Source: Vibrio hannami
GTDB taxonomy: Bacteria; Pseudomonadota; Gammaproteobacteria; Enterobacterales; Vibrionaceae
Assembly: GCF_029589055.1 (NCBI RefSeq)
Contig: NZ_JARQZP010000003.1
Coordinates: 682,001-746,000, forward strand
Direction: 5' to 3'
Length of the DNA stretch: 64,000 nt
Within the stretch, counting starts at the first letter, position 1. Every line of letters starts with the position of its first letter. Under the pieces are notes generated by a model. The model did no database searches. It was given only the letters and a program-made list of their open reading frames with translations, and had not been told where the DNA came from. Shown here piece by piece: positions 35,884 through 45,950 of this stretch. Made by a program: the position numbers and the translations under genes.

Positions 35884-35912
35884 ATTTAACATAGAGTTAC
35901 ATAATGCGCAGT
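35884..35912 (-). other. Right XerCD site (phage-derived att)
   Basis: On the minus strand it reads XerC arm ACTGCGCATTA, a 7-base centre TGTAACT, and XerD arm CTATGTTAAAT. Both arms match dif closely, but the centre is one base longer and the XerD arm has one change. This suits a site contributed by the phage. It ends the 9.3-kb prophage that begins at 26620. Confidence 0.8.
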
Positions 35913-35961
35913 ATATATGTATGTAAGAGCTATTTAGCCATATCATTAGCATTATGGCAAT

Positions 35962-35996
35962 AACCACCTAGAAAACATCGGTTTTTCTAGGTGGTT
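35962..35996. terminator. Bidirectional terminator with 14-base perfect stem
   Basis: AACCACCTAGAAAA and TTTTCTAGGTGGTT are exact inverted repeats around a 7-base loop, with A and T runs at the inner and outer edges. It lies between the right phage site and the Tat-exported protein gene, whose transcript it should end. Confidence 0.85.
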
Positions 35997-36018
35997 TATT
36001 AACTTTATGTATGGCCAA

Positions 36019-36795
36019 CTACCAAAGTTCGAAGTTTGACTTAAATGTATCCTTTAGTGGTCCAAAAATTCCATTTAGAACAGATCCATTTATAGTTACC
36101 CCGTCCTCAATCTTATCGATATACGCTTCCACACTACTTTTAACTAACTCCTGAACAGCGACAATTACCTGAGCTGGATAATAAGGGTATGGAATAATGG
36201 ATGGAGCGAACATACTATTTAGATACGCCGCGACCGATATCATGTGAATGTTGGGTATTCTCGCTATATCGAGGTCGTCGGCTAAACTTCCTGCTTTTAC
36301 ACATCGTATCAGTAGAGTGAGTCCTAACGAGTTCCCATTCCCATTGCCATTAGATGGCAACACATCAATAAATGATGGATTATCACTGGTTGGCGAAATA
36401 GAACACAACCAACCTCTGTAAGAATGGCTAAACCCATTTAAAAAGAATGTATTGAATGCCAACGTCGGATAGATGCTCGGGTTACTGTTTGCCAACGCTT
36501 GTTTTACAACATAGTGCGTACTTCCTGGCTCCGAGCCTAAAACAGCATGCCAATAACCTGGAGATTTGATTTCTGCCGTACAGGTGGGATTTGATGCATT
36601 AGCCGACAAAAGCACGGTCACACTGCAATTACCATCCCCAAATGATTGGCCTCTTCCCCATGCAACCGGTGTTTTCAGAGCAAACAAAAGTGGTGACGCG
36701 CCTGCTCCTGCCTGAATGAACCGCCTTCTACTAAAGCGGGATTTATCTTCACTGAATTCAACTGTATCCAAACTGTCGTTTTTTTGATCTTCCAT
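36019..36795 (-). CDS. Tat-exported protein of unknown function
   Basis: The 258-residue protein has a twin-arginine signal at about residues 18-50 (SRFSRRRFIQAGAGASPLLF, then ALKTPVAWG). SRRRF is the Tat motif, and the long polar lead is typical. The mature part is rich in Ser/Asn/Pro with a few cysteines and lacks any family signature I know. It is a single-gene unit placed between the prophage and the vxr locus, with a strong terminator after it. A cofactor-bearing or folded secreted protein is implied by Tat export only. Confidence 0.75.
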   Translation of the reverse strand: MEDQKNDSLDTVEFSEDKSRFSRRRFIQAGAGASPLLFALKTPVAWGRGQSFGDGNCSVTVLLSANASNPTCTAEIKSPGYWHAVLGSEPGSTHYVVKQALANSNPSIYPTLAFNTFFLNGFSHSYRGWLCSISPTSDNPSFIDVLPSNGNGNGNSLGLTLLIRCVKAGSLADDLDIARIPNIHMISVAAYLNSMFAPSIIPYPYYPAQVIVAVQELVKSSVEAYIDKIEDGVTINGSVLNGIFGPLKDTFKSNFELW

Positions 36796-37337
36796 ACCAT
36801 GGTCTCCGAGTTAATCACGGCTTAATTAAAGTTTAGCTGAGCTAAGTTAAGGAGACTTATCATTATTGAGAAAACTACTAATACATTCGTTTATTAACGA
36901 TTTAATTGCTGTAGCTTGCCATTGACTCAGTTCTAAAGATTTTTGAGTGTCATCACAGGGGAAAAAACATCCTCATATTACTAAAACTTCATTAACTGAA
37001 GTCATATTAACCATAAGTTAATATCAATAAGCCAAGCTTCCTTAAGTTTCAGGCTAAGTGAATGCTTACATTACGCTTTGTCACTTTTACCTCTCTGGCA
37101 GCATAAAACTCCGGAGCGCAGCTCATGCTTTGTAATTAAGTTACACCACATTATATTTGTATCTTGATTTGTATTATCGACCTGTTATTTAGCTAACATT
37201 TAAATAGACTACCCTTTAGTTAGTTAATAATTGGGTCTTATGATTTGAAGTTTTTAATTGTAGTTTTTGTGGGATTCTAGGAATGGTGAAATTTTTAGAA
37301 AGGCATTTAGTTATATTGCATTAAGGTATTAAAGAAA
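36796..37337. other. Intergenic region, no gene seen
   Basis: About 540 AT-rich bases separate the Tat-protein gene from the end of the vxr operon. Its left part must hold the Tat gene's promoter on the minus strand. I see no convincing reading frame, tRNA or att remnant. Confidence 0.6.
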
Positions 37338-37356
37338 GGAGAGCATTGCTCCCCTA
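37338..37356 (-). terminator. Terminator of the vxr operon
   Basis: On the minus strand GGGGAGCA/TGCTCTCC form a stem with one G-T pair, followed by TTTCTTT. It lies directly after vxrE. Confidence 0.6.
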
Positions 37357-37361
37357 TCCCT

Positions 37362-37514
37362 TTATTCCGACTTTTCTTGTTGTTCTTTACGAATCTGATT
37401 AGCCACGATCTGAATGGCTTCTGCAGTACTCACTCCTTCAGCCATTAATTTCTGGATTTTTTCTACTGCTTCTTGTTGCTCTTGGTGAATTAAGTTAGGA
37501 AGGTCGTTAAACAT
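37362..37514 (-). CDS. vxrE: YoaH-family (UPF0181) small protein VxrE
   Basis: A 50-residue product begins [20 protein letters not shown] and ends [12 protein letters not shown]. The middle reads [19 protein letters not shown], which is the UPF0181/YoaH pattern. In V. cholerae the last gene of vxrABCDE is of this kind. It lies 40 bases after vxrD and is followed by a terminator. Its function is unknown. Confidence 0.85.
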   Translation of the reverse strand: MFNDLPNLIHQEQQEAVEKIQKLMAEGVSTAEAIQIVANQIRKEQQEKSE

Positions 37515-37554
37515 ATTCGGCTCCTTTTATCAGGAGCCGAATATTAGCAGGATT

Positions 37555-38754
37555 TTAGTAGGTAGCAAGGAAGTTTACGTAGCCACCCATCGCATCTTCA
37601 TTTGTGTAGCTAACCGCAACATCCATCTCAAATAGCCCTAATGGCGAGAGACCAATACCGGCAGTTACTGTGTCATCTAAATCATCGTAAGCTAAGTTTC
37701 TCTTATATCCAGCTCGCAGAGCTAGCTGCCTGAAAATATCTATTTCAATACCAGCCCTCAGCCACTGTGTGTTGTCATCGAATGAAGTATAACGTTCATC
37801 TTCATTCAAATCGTAATCCACACTCAGCGCGAAGTAGTCATCCACATAACCAATACCAACGGTATACTGTGGTTTCATTTGGTATTTGTAGTCTGTAGTA
37901 ATCGTTCGCGACTGATTTGTGTTCTGACTTTCCAGAGTAGTCGTTACGACTTTAGTTTCAATATCTCTACCGATTAAATTTGTTCCAGTGAATCCAATTC
38001 GTAGCGGACCATAGAACCAAAGCGCACCGACATCAATATTAAAAATTGTTTCTCCAGTACCATTTTCCCTAATGTCATCAATTTCATAACTATCTGCTGA
38101 AGCGGTATACACATAGGTATACATTCTTTGCAATTTAGGAGAAATACCAAATGACATGTGCTGACCAAACACAGTCGAGTAGCGAGCAATAGATAAACCA
38201 GCTTCTGCTACACCAATTGAAACTGCATTGACCGCTGTTAGTTCTGCTGTTTCGGCTATTCTAACGGCTTCATTGGATTCACTACTCGACCACACATCCG
38301 GCGCCACATAAGACTCTGTATAAGCTTTGCCGAAAATGGTCATCGACATATAAGGATTGGGAATACCAAATGCAACAGCGCCACCCAACTCAAGCTTTGC
38401 TTCACTACCCTGCAAGTTTTTTAAAGCAGTATCAACTTCGGTTAATGTAGCGGCATCAGCCGTGCCGCCCCTTATCGCTTCAATATTATCTGAAATTGTA
38501 TCGAGGTTATCGACCATTTGATTGGAATCGTCATACATGAGTCCGAAACTCGGCAACAACATGCCGGCGTCATCATTACGGCGGTAAATTGCTGCCAGTG
38601 CTGGATTATAAAATGGGGCTGTCAGATAAGTGGCGGAAACGACACCAGTACCGCCCATCGCATCGCCGCGTGCATCAACGGCATAGTTAGCGGCAAAAGT
38701 AGAAAAAGAAGTTAAAGAAATCGCACTAACTACAGCTAAACGTAGTTTATTCAT
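37555..38754 (-). CDS. vxrD: TraF-like outer-membrane beta-barrel protein VxrD
   Basis: The 399-residue protein has a signal peptide (to AAN, about residue 21) and the opening AVDARGDAMGGTGVVSATYL of 'conjugal transfer TraF-like' barrels. Alternating hydrophobic strands run to a C-terminal aromatic stretch (GGYVNFLATY). It is likely an outer-membrane barrel with no true link to conjugation. It is the fourth gene of the vxr locus, preceded by 65 bases after vxrC. Confidence 0.87.
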   Translation of the reverse strand: MNKLRLAVVSAISLTSFSTFAANYAVDARGDAMGGTGVVSATYLTAPFYNPALAAIYRRNDDAGMLLPSFGLMYDDSNQMVDNLDTISDNIEAIRGGTADAATLTEVDTALKNLQGSEAKLELGGAVAFGIPNPYMSMTIFGKAYTESYVAPDVWSSSESNEAVRIAETAELTAVNAVSIGVAEAGLSIARYSTVFGQHMSFGISPKLQRMYTYVYTASADSYEIDDIRENGTGETIFNIDVGALWFYGPLRIGFTGTNLIGRDIETKVVTTTLESQNTNQSRTITTDYKYQMKPQYTVGIGYVDDYFALSVDYDLNEDERYTSFDDNTQWLRAGIEIDIFRQLALRAGYKRNLAYDDLDDTVTAGIGLSPLGLFEMDVAVSYTNEDAMGGYVNFLATY

Positions 38755-38819
38755 ATGGTTACACCTAAATCATCCTTTACAGTGTATCGGCAATCAGGGC
38801 CGAAGCTCTAAATATCACA

Positions 38820-39683
38820 TCACTCTTCAGATATATCGTGAGTTTTACTGATGACTTGTTGCTCTTCAATGGTGATCGCACCTTGCCATCTTTTGTGAGT
38901 GATAGATACAGCTAGCACATATCGATCCGCTTTTATGTTTTCTAGTGGTAAAGTTTTCGGATAATCACTTTCGTATGATCTTTTCCAGATTTGCTTATAC
39001 TGTTCATCGACATAATCATATAGTCCAATGTCCATTACGGGTAAAGCACAATAAGGATTTAATAAGCCAAAAGTATCAACCGTCCACTTGTCTTTCGTTT
39101 CCCATCGAACGACTTGCTTTGCAGCGGCTTCGCCCATTACAATCCAGGACTCCCACACCCCGTTGCTTGCCGAACGAATAATAACTTTATATAGCCCTTT
39201 TCCTAAGCGTTGATTTAATGAAAAAATGTTACTGTGTATTGTCTCATCGGATTCTTCAATTATCTTGTATTCGCTATCATCGGATACAGCGTCATTTGGC
39301 CACTTAACTAAGCTGACCTTTTCTATGTCTGCTTTCGTAACCACATCAACAATTACTCGTTCGGTTCTTCTACCCGGACTTTGAATCGATTGTCTTCGAA
39401 TGACAACTTCATCTAACCACTCAGCTAATGGCGTTGAACTAAGACTTTTACCACAATCCGTTTCTAGTGCTTTTAACAGCAACTGATTAAGGTGGCTTTC
39501 CATATAGGCGTCGTTTTTGTTTTGCCAGACTTGAATTAAAGAAGAAAAACTTTCTTCTAGATTCCCATCGAGCAACATCTGATGAGCCTTAATAAGTGGC
39601 GACGACCCTTCAAACCAGTTTTCCGCAGTATTTGCGGAAAATGGCGTGAATAATAATAATGCCGTGAGTAGTTTATTTCGCAT
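38820..39683 (-). CDS. vxrC: VxrC, periplasmic protein of the vxr locus
   Basis: The 287-residue protein starts at 39683 (MRNKLLTALLLFTPFSANTA, a signal peptide); the ATG overlaps the vxrB stop (TGATG). The body has one DUF-like domain with no catalytic motif I know. It matches VxrC of V. cholerae by position. Known work shows vxrAB controls cell-wall homeostasis and type VI secretion; the role of VxrC is less clear. Confidence 0.82.
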   Translation of the reverse strand: MRNKLLTALLLFTPFSANTAENWFEGSSPLIKAHQMLLDGNLEESFSSLIQVWQNKNDAYMESHLNQLLLKALETDCGKSLSSTPLAEWLDEVVIRRQSIQSPGRRTERVIVDVVTKADIEKVSLVKWPNDAVSDDSEYKIIEESDETIHSNIFSLNQRLGKGLYKVIIRSASNGVWESWIVMGEAAAKQVVRWETKDKWTVDTFGLLNPYCALPVMDIGLYDYVDEQYKQIWKRSYESDYPKTLPLENIKADRYVLAVSITHKRWQGAITIEEQQVISKTHDISEE

Positions 39684-40345
39684 CAAGATTTCATCTTGTA
39701 GCCAACGCCACGAAGGGTTTCGATATCAACACCAGGTAATTTCTGACGCAACTGAAGAACATGTGTATCGACTGTACGTGTTGTAGGAAAATGATTGTAA
39801 CCCCATACATGATCCAGTAGTTCATCACGAGTAAATACGCGCCCAAGGTTACTTGCAAGGAACAGCAAAAGATCGAATTCCGTCCGGGTTAGAGTTACAG
39901 GGTCACCATTATAGAATACATCACGTGTACTTTTATCAATAACCAAGTGTTCTGTAGTGACTTTGTTTCCATCACTACCTTCATCACCATCTGGCTGACG
40001 CAATTGGGCACGAATACGAGCGAACAATTCAGCTTCAGCAAATGGTTTCGTTAAGTAGTCATTTGCTCCCGCATCTAACCCTGAAACTTTATCTTTGATT
40101 GTCACTAGCGCCGTCAGCAATATTACAGGTACTTGCTTGATCTCTTTCCAACCAGGTATATGCTCTACAGAGTCACCATCTGGTAGTTGGCGATCAAGAA
40201 TCACGAGGTCTGCCTTTTCCCACAGTGGCGCAACTTCTGCAATTGTTTCTGCGTGAAAGCATTCGTAACCCGCTTGCTCCAGGCTCACTAATAAGCCATC
40301 TGCCAAATTTTTGTCATCTTCAACGAGTAGCAATGTCTGTTTCAC
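39683..40345 (-). CDS. vxrB: Response regulator VxrB (OmpR family)
   Basis: The GTG at 40345 follows GGAGATAC and gives 220 residues starting VKQTLLLVEDDKNLADGL. The receiver has the acidic pair (EDD), the phosphate-accepting aspartate (LVILDRQLPDG) and KPFAEAE. A winged-helix OmpR domain follows (TRTEFDLLLFLASNLGRVF and RTVDTHVLQLRQKL). In V. cholerae VxrB activates cell-wall repair genes when the sensor detects wall damage. It overlaps the 3' end of vxrA by 26 bases. Confidence 0.93.
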   Translation of the reverse strand: MKQTLLLVEDDKNLADGLLVSLEQAGYECFHAETIAEVAPLWEKADLVILDRQLPDGDSVEHIPGWKEIKQVPVILLTALVTIKDKVSGLDAGANDYLTKPFAEAELFARIRAQLRQPDGDEGSDGNKVTTEHLVIDKSTRDVFYNGDPVTLTRTEFDLLLFLASNLGRVFTRDELLDHVWGYNHFPTTRTVDTHVLQLRQKLPGVDIETLRGVGYKMKS

Positions 40346-41763
40346 AAGGTATCTCCAAGGTAAATGTAGTCGGTGGTCCATCAAGAGACATTTTGCCTCC
40401 CATCCGAGCGACCATCGATTCTACTATAGTTAATCCTAGCCCTAATCCGGCTTTGCTAACAAACGGCTTCTTAAGTGTCTTCCAATCTTTGCTCGTAAGC
40501 TGCCCTTGATCTATGACGTTGAATCTAACTCTATTCGACTTAATTTCAACTTCCAGTTCAACAGGAGCGACACCGTACTTAACCGCATTATTAACCAGGT
40601 TGTCTAAACACGTGCCTAACCAGTACACGTTTACTTTTACGGATCTATCGTTTTCTATCCGTAGTGTTGGTGGATTAGCACTTTCTTCATAGCGATAATC
40701 CAACCACTCTTCAATAGAAGGGATCCATTCCGTAGCTAAAGGTTGCTTGTCTGACTGCAAATAGTCTTTACTTGCTTCAGCTAATTGTCTCAACCTTCGA
40801 CTGTCTTCACATAATCTTCTAAATTCGTCATATACTGTTTCAGGAAGCCTTTCAAATTCCCTCCCTAAACCCCTCCACAGTCAGCGCCAGGCTCGCAATT
40901 GGAGTTCGCAGCTCATGAGTAAGAATTTGCAAAACCAGCATTCTGTTTTTGAGTTCTCTGCGCTTTATTTCCCAGCGATAGATTGCCCAACCGATGATTA
41001 AAGCAACGTTTGCGATGATCAACGCGACCATAATCCTCAATAAGAGGTTAGATTGATCCTGAACTTCTATACACAAGTTCCCTCGCTGAACAAAACAGTT
41101 GCTATTTTTGTCCGTTCGCCACACTGATATTTCGGCTGTTTCTACATTTTTCTGCCATATGTCACTTTCGTATAAGAAATAGTTGTTCCCCCTGCGCAAC
41201 CATAACTCTCCATCATCAACAAACATTTTCTCGCCGGCAATTAGCGCAGTTAACGCACTGTATGACATTCGCTGGAGACGACCCAGTAATGTTTGTTTTT
41301 CGGCTTTGGGTCTTTCCTGAATATGCATATAACTTTGGAGCTCATCAAAGCTATCCGGATGACTTTTAGCATAGCGTGCCGCATACGTTCCCCCCGGGTG
41401 AATCAGGCCTGTGCGAGCAAACCATTTTTTTGAAAGAGGTGTACCTTTACAAAGCGCCCTAACAAACACTAGTGGTTCAGTAACCGTTGGACTCAACGGA
41501 AGCTTACCAGAACAAGTTTGGGAAAGGTGATATAACTGCTGTATGTCTTTTAGTGGATACTTCCCCGTTTGAGGAAGCATAAATTCTGGTGAAATTAACT
41601 TCGTAGGAAAGTCTGTTTGCAGAATACGAATATCGTACTTTGAACTCGCCGTATTCTTATCGAATAAGTCGACAAACAATTCTATTCGCTCTGGTAATGT
41701 TTCTGCAAAAACCTTAAAAGGCAGCAAAAATATTATAAATAGTAGTAATTGTTTAGACTTCAA
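40320..41763 (-). pseudogene. vxrA: Sensor histidine kinase VxrA (VbrK), interrupted by a frameshift
   Basis: The 5' part gives a signal peptide, a periplasmic sensor domain, a membrane helix (LLRIMVALIIANVALIIGWA) and the H-box LTHELRTPIASLAL with the phospho-accepting histidine, then stops at 40852. The continuation, FERLPETVYDEFRRLCEDSR and on through NLVNNAVKYG and GLGLTIVESMV (the ATP-binding N and G boxes), lies in another frame. Deleting one base from the GGGAGGGAA stretch near 40860 joins them. The lesion is thus a one-base insertion beside G runs, quite possibly a base-calling error. If real, sensing by VxrAB would be lost. Confidence 0.9.
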
Positions 41764-41886
41764 ATCTGATTTCCAGCGCGATTGATATGTCCTTTAATAT
41801 AACTGATAAATCAGCAAAATCCTACGTTACTAAGCAGGTTAAAAGCTATTAACATCAAGACTTTTCGATGAATTGTAAACAAAAGA

Positions 41887-41909
41887 AAGGCCCGCATATG
41901 CGAGCCTTA
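41887..41909 (-). terminator. Terminator of the pntAB operon
   Basis: A hairpin-like AAGGC-CGCATATGCG-GCCTT with a perfect inner palindrome lies just after pntB and is followed by a T-rich stretch on the minus strand. Confidence 0.7.
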
Positions 41910-41927
41910 TAGGTGTTACGCTTTGTA

Positions 41928-43322
41928 TTATATATGCTGAGATATCGCGAGACACGACTCTTTAGCATCACCGAATAGCATTTGTGTATTCTCTTTAAAG
42001 AAAAGAGGGTTTTGTACACCAGCATAACCAGTATTCATTGATCGCTTAAATACAATAACGTTTTGAGCGTTCCATACTTCAAGTACCGGCATTCCCGCGA
42101 TAGGGCTGTTAGGGTCGTCTTGTGCTGCTGGGTTTACTGTATCGTTCGCACCGATTACCAGTACCGTATCAGTCTCGGTGAAATCATCATTGATCTCATC
42201 CATTTCCAGTACGATGTCATATGGTACTTTCGCTTCAGCCAATAGAACGTTCATGTGACCCGGTAACCTTCCGGCAACAGGGTGAATACCAAAGCGTACT
42301 TCTATACCCATATTGCGAAGTTTTTCAGTGATTTCATACACTGGGTACTGAGCCTGTGCTACCGCCATACCGTATCCCGGAGTAATGATTACAGACTTAG
42401 AGTTCTTCAGCATTTCTGCAACTTCTTCAGCACTTGCTTCACGATGTTCGCCGTACTCTGTATCGCTGCTTACCACTACTTCCTGGCCAAAGCCACCAGC
42501 AATAACAGAGATAAACGAACGGTTCATTGCCTTACACATGATGTATGAAAGGATCGCACCTGACGAACCAACCAACGCACCTGTAACGATTAGAAGATCG
42601 TTTGCCAGCATGAAACCTGCCGCTGCCGCTGCCCAACCAGAGTATGAGTTAAGCATCGAAACAACAACTGGCATATCCGCGCCACCGATAGAAGCAACCA
42701 GGTGATAACCAAAAGCAAATGCGATAAGTGTCATTACGATAAGTGCAAACATGCTTCCATCGACATTGACGAAGTAGATCATCAGTAGTGTCGAAACAAC
42801 CACTGCCAGAAGATTCCACTTATGTTTATGTGGAATACTCAGCGGTGACGATGAAATAACACCACGCAATTTACCAAATGCCACGATAGAACCGGTAAAG
42901 GTTACCGCACCGATAAATACGCCCAGGAATACTTCAACCAGATGGATCACGTGTTCAGCGTGTACTTCCGATGGAATTATAGAAACTGGGGCTGGTGGAG
43001 CAAGGTAACTGTTATAACCAACCAATACTGCCGCTAAACCTACAAAGCTATGTAGAATAGCGACCAGTTCAGGCATTTCGGTCATTTCAACTTTCTTCGC
43101 GTAGTGGATACCAATCGCCCCACCGATCACCATTGCTACAATGACCCACGCAAAACCTTCAGCGCTTGGCGAGAAGATCGTCGCGATCAACGCGATTGCC
43201 ATACCAACGATACCGTAGTAGTTACCGGCACGTGCAGACTCTTGCTTTGAAAGCCCAGCCAGGCTCATGATAAATAAGACCGCAGCAACAATGTATGCGG
43301 CTGTTACTAATCCTGCAGACAT
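41928..43322 (-). CDS. pntB: NAD(P) transhydrogenase subunit beta
   Basis: The 464-residue protein is family length. About nine membrane segments fill residues 1-265, and the NADP-binding domain III follows ([55 protein letters not shown]). With PntA it couples hydride transfer from NADH to NADP to proton movement across the inner membrane. It lies 10 bases after pntA. Confidence 0.97.
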   Translation of the reverse strand: MSAGLVTAAYIVAAVLFIMSLAGLSKQESARAGNYYGIVGMAIALIATIFSPSAEGFAWVIVAMVIGGAIGIHYAKKVEMTEMPELVAILHSFVGLAAVLVGYNSYLAPPAPVSIIPSEVHAEHVIHLVEVFLGVFIGAVTFTGSIVAFGKLRGVISSSPLSIPHKHKWNLLAVVVSTLLMIYFVNVDGSMFALIVMTLIAFAFGYHLVASIGGADMPVVVSMLNSYSGWAAAAAGFMLANDLLIVTGALVGSSGAILSYIMCKAMNRSFISVIAGGFGQEVVVSSDTEYGEHREASAEEVAEMLKNSKSVIITPGYGMAVAQAQYPVYEITEKLRNMGIEVRFGIHPVAGRLPGHMNVLLAEAKVPYDIVLEMDEINDDFTETDTVLVIGANDTVNPAAQDDPNSPIAGMPVLEVWNAQNVIVFKRSMNTGYAGVQNPLFFKENTQMLFGDAKESCLAISQHI

Positions 43323-43332
43323 CTGTTACTCC

Positions 43333-44868
43333 TTAGTCTTTACGGAACATTTCAAGCATACGTCTCGTAACGGTAAAACCGCCGAAGATATTGATGCTTG
43401 CAATTAACACAGCGATAAACGCCAACACAGACACTGCAGTATTGCCCTGCCCAATCTGTAGTAACGCACCCACGACGATAATGCCGGAAATCGCATTGGT
43501 TACAGACATTAGAGGTGTATGCAGCGCGTGAGTGACATTCCATACCACGTAGTAACCAACAATACATGCCAGTACAAATACCGTGAAATGCGCTAGGAAT
43601 GCTGAAGGTGCAACACTTGCCACCCATGCAAACGCGCCAATACCAGCTGCCAAAGCAACTGCTTTTTTAACTGGAGAAGCTGGTTCTTCTTCCTTAACTT
43701 CAACTGGCGCTTCTGTTTCAGCTTTCGCCTGAGGTTGTGCTGAAACCTGAATTGGCGGTGCAGGCCAGGTTACTTCGCCTTCTTTAACTACTGTTACACC
43801 ACGAAGAACGACATCTTCAAAGTCGATATCGATGTTACCGTCTTTTTCTTTACAAAGTAGCTTAAGAAGGTTTACAAGGTTTGTTGCGTAAAGCTGAGAA
43901 GATTGAGTTGGCAAGCGGCCAACCATATCTGTGTAACCAACGATTTTCACACCGTTGTCAGTAGTGATAACTTTATCCGCTACCGTGTATTCGCAGTTAC
44001 CGCCGTTTGCAGCAGCCAGATCCACTATTACACTGCCCGCTTTCATGCTATCTACCATCTCTTTGGTAATTAGCTTAGGAGCAGGACGCCCTGGGATTAA
44101 TGCAGTGGTGATGATGATATCAACGTCTTTAGCCTGAGCTGCGTACAGCTCTTCCGCTTTCTTGTTGAACTCGTCAGACATCTCTTTTGCATAGCCATCA
44201 CCTGCACCAGTGTCTTCCTCAAAATCAACTTCAAGGAACTCTGCGCCCATGGACTGTACCTGCTCTTTTACTTCAGGACGTACGTCAAATGCGCGAACAA
44301 CAGCACCAAGGCTACCAGCGGCACCGATTGCAGCAAGGCCAGCAACACCTGCACCTGCAACAAGAACTTTCGCTGGTGGAACTTTACCAGCGGCGGTGAT
44401 CTGTCCGGTAAAGAAGCGACCAAACTCATGTGCAGCTTCAACTACAGCACGGTAGCCTGCAATGTTTGCCATAGAGCTCAATGCATCCAGTGCCTGAGCA
44501 CGTGAAATACGCGGAACAGCATCCATCGCCATTACGTTAATATTCTTAGAAGATAGCTTCTCCATTAATTCAGGGTTTTGCGCAGGCCAAACAAAACTAA
44601 CCAGGCTTGCTCCCTCTTTAATAGAGTCGATTTCTTTGTCTGATGGTGCGTTCACCTTCAAAATAAGGTCTGACTGCCAAATCTCTTCGTTTGAAGCGAT
44701 TTTTGCACCAGCACTTTCAAAAGCGACGTCATCAAAGCTGGCTAACACACCAGCTCCTGATTCGATAGCTACATCGAATCCCATTTTTATTAGCTGCTCT
44801 ACCGACTTAGGCGTTGCAGCAACTCGTGTTTCACCCGCGAGTATCTCTTTAGGCACACCAATCTGCAT
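43333..44868 (-). CDS. pntA: NAD(P) transhydrogenase subunit alpha
   Basis: The 511-residue protein has the alanine-dehydrogenase-like domain I ([20 protein letters not shown]), the NAD-binding loop [20 protein letters not shown], a Pro/Glu/Ala linker (about 385-410) and four C-terminal membrane helices (domain II alpha). It is the first gene of pntAB. The gap 44869-45260 upstream must hold the promoter. Confidence 0.97.
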   Translation of the reverse strand: MQIGVPKEILAGETRVAATPKSVEQLIKMGFDVAIESGAGVLASFDDVAFESAGAKIASNEEIWQSDLILKVNAPSDKEIDSIKEGASLVSFVWPAQNPELMEKLSSKNINVMAMDAVPRISRAQALDALSSMANIAGYRAVVEAAHEFGRFFTGQITAAGKVPPAKVLVAGAGVAGLAAIGAAGSLGAVVRAFDVRPEVKEQVQSMGAEFLEVDFEEDTGAGDGYAKEMSDEFNKKAEELYAAQAKDVDIIITTALIPGRPAPKLITKEMVDSMKAGSVIVDLAAANGGNCEYTVADKVITTDNGVKIVGYTDMVGRLPTQSSQLYATNLVNLLKLLCKEKDGNIDIDFEDVVLRGVTVVKEGEVTWPAPPIQVSAQPQAKAETEAPVEVKEEEPASPVKKAVALAAGIGAFAWVASVAPSAFLAHFTVFVLACIVGYYVVWNVTHALHTPLMSVTNAISGIIVVGALLQIGQGNTAVSVLAFIAVLIASINIFGGFTVTRRMLEMFRKD

Positions 44869-45260
44869 AGTTATTCCCTACTATTGGCACAATGAATTTC
44901 TGATTTTTATACTACTCATATACTAAAAACACGATGTCCTCAGGTTTTTAGCTTAAGTTTTGAGCACTTTGTAGAAAAAGCACGTAAAACCGTCATAATT
45001 TACAAGTATGTTCTCAAGCATACCTATAAATCTCTTGTAAAAAAACCACATTATGTAATTACAGCTATCAGGTCGAACCTCCCTTTTGCTAAAGGCTCGG
45101 TTTCTAACTTGATAGATTTTATTACCGATGCAGCTATAACGCGCTTTTCATTAAAAGGAGCCAACAGCTTAAATGCTATTGACTCCCATATATATGACGA
45201 ACATCAACAAGTTGCTTCCAATTTTGAAAGGGCGATTTTTATTGATTGAACAAAAACAAC
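44869..45260. other. Intergenic region upstream of pntA
   Basis: About 390 bases carry the pntA promoter side on the minus strand. GTATG...CATAC forms an 8-base-spaced inverted repeat near 45007-45024. No open frame or RNA gene is evident. Confidence 0.5.
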
Positions 45261-45542
45261 CTATTTAAAAATATCGCCGTTCATCTGATCGATAAACATC
45301 TTTGCTTTGGACAGCATCAACTCATTTGCGTCTGTTTCTGACGTCACCACATCAGAACGGATAAAATGATGAATCTTTAGCTCACCATCTATTTCTTTTG
45401 TTATACGACCAGCAATTCGATACTGGCCGGACTCAGCTTTGGACTCCTGATATATAAGGAAGCCTTTATGCTCGACAGGCTCGACCTCTTTAGCTGACGC
45501 TTGCGATTTACCGCCCCCAAATAGTTTTGAGAAAAATCCCAC
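45261..45542 (-). CDS. HlyU-family (PF10115-type) small protein
   Basis: The 93-residue protein begins MGFFSKLFGGGKSQ and has the conserved stretches HKGFLIYQESKAESGQYRIA and GRITKEIDGE. Then comes KIHHFIRSDVVTSETDANEL. It fits the family called 'transcriptional activator HlyU', a name that is misleading, because the V. cholerae regulator HlyU is an ArsR protein. There is no clear DNA-binding motif. It follows the ComFB gene by 36 bases and may be co-transcribed. Confidence 0.75.
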   Translation of the reverse strand: MGFFSKLFGGGKSQASAKEVEPVEHKGFLIYQESKAESGQYRIAGRITKEIDGELKIHHFIRSDVVTSETDANELMLSKAKMFIDQMNGDIFK

Positions 45543-45578
45543 GCTAAAACTCCTGTAATAAAATTTGTTTGCTCTGAA

Positions 45579-45950
45579 TTAATTGGTCTTTGGCGGAATA
45601 ATGGGCTTCTCAAACCATTCTAATTCTGGATCTTCTTCCTCAGAAAGATCTTTATAGATGACATCAATGTCATCTTCGCCACGCTCCCGCCTTCTGTCAT
45701 CTTTAATCATCGTTTCAGCAGCTTCAAGAGCAATCGTTGCTTGAATCCGTAATTGATTAATCTTTTCTTCCTGTACACTGGATAAGAAATCTACGTCATG
45801 ACGTATATATACCGGGCGCAGTTGGTTGAGTGCAATACAAGCTAAGTCGGCTAGTTGCTCACTGTCATACTTGTCCGCATATTCAGGTCCGGCCAATTTT
45901 CTACCGACCAGCGTTTCCATATAGTTATGAACTTCAACACTGATTTGCAT
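45579..45950 (-). CDS. ComFB-type 'late competence development' protein
   Basis: The 123-residue protein has SVEVHNYMETLV near the start and DLACIALNQLRPVYIRHDVD, both typical of ComFB-like proteins. In cyanobacteria this family binds cyclic di-nucleotides; that has not been shown here. It stands divergent from a diguanylate cyclase gene, which makes a c-di-GMP link plausible. Confidence 0.78.
   Translation of the reverse strand: MQISVEVHNYMETLVGRKLAGPEYADKYDSEQLADLACIALNQLRPVYIRHDVDFLSSVQEEKINQLRIQATIALEAAETMIKDDRRRERGEDDIDVIYKDLSEEEDPELEWFEKPIIPPKTN

Larger units (their letters stand above)
26620..35912 (+). mobile_element. Filamentous (inovirus) prophage integrated at a XerCD dif site
   Basis: Two dif-like sites bound a 9.3-kb block whose gene order is that of CTX/VGJ-type filamentous vibriophages: a repressor on the minus strand, then rightward a small gene, an RstA-like replication protein, a DNA-binding-type protein, small membrane proteins, a major coat protein, a terminator, a pIII-like adhesin, a pVI-like protein and Zot. 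Two cargo genes follow, then origin-like hairpins and a second regulator on the minus strand. There is no integrase inside, consistent with use of host XerC/XerD. The block separates yciH from vxrE, which I recall as neighbours in V. cholerae. Confidence 0.88.
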
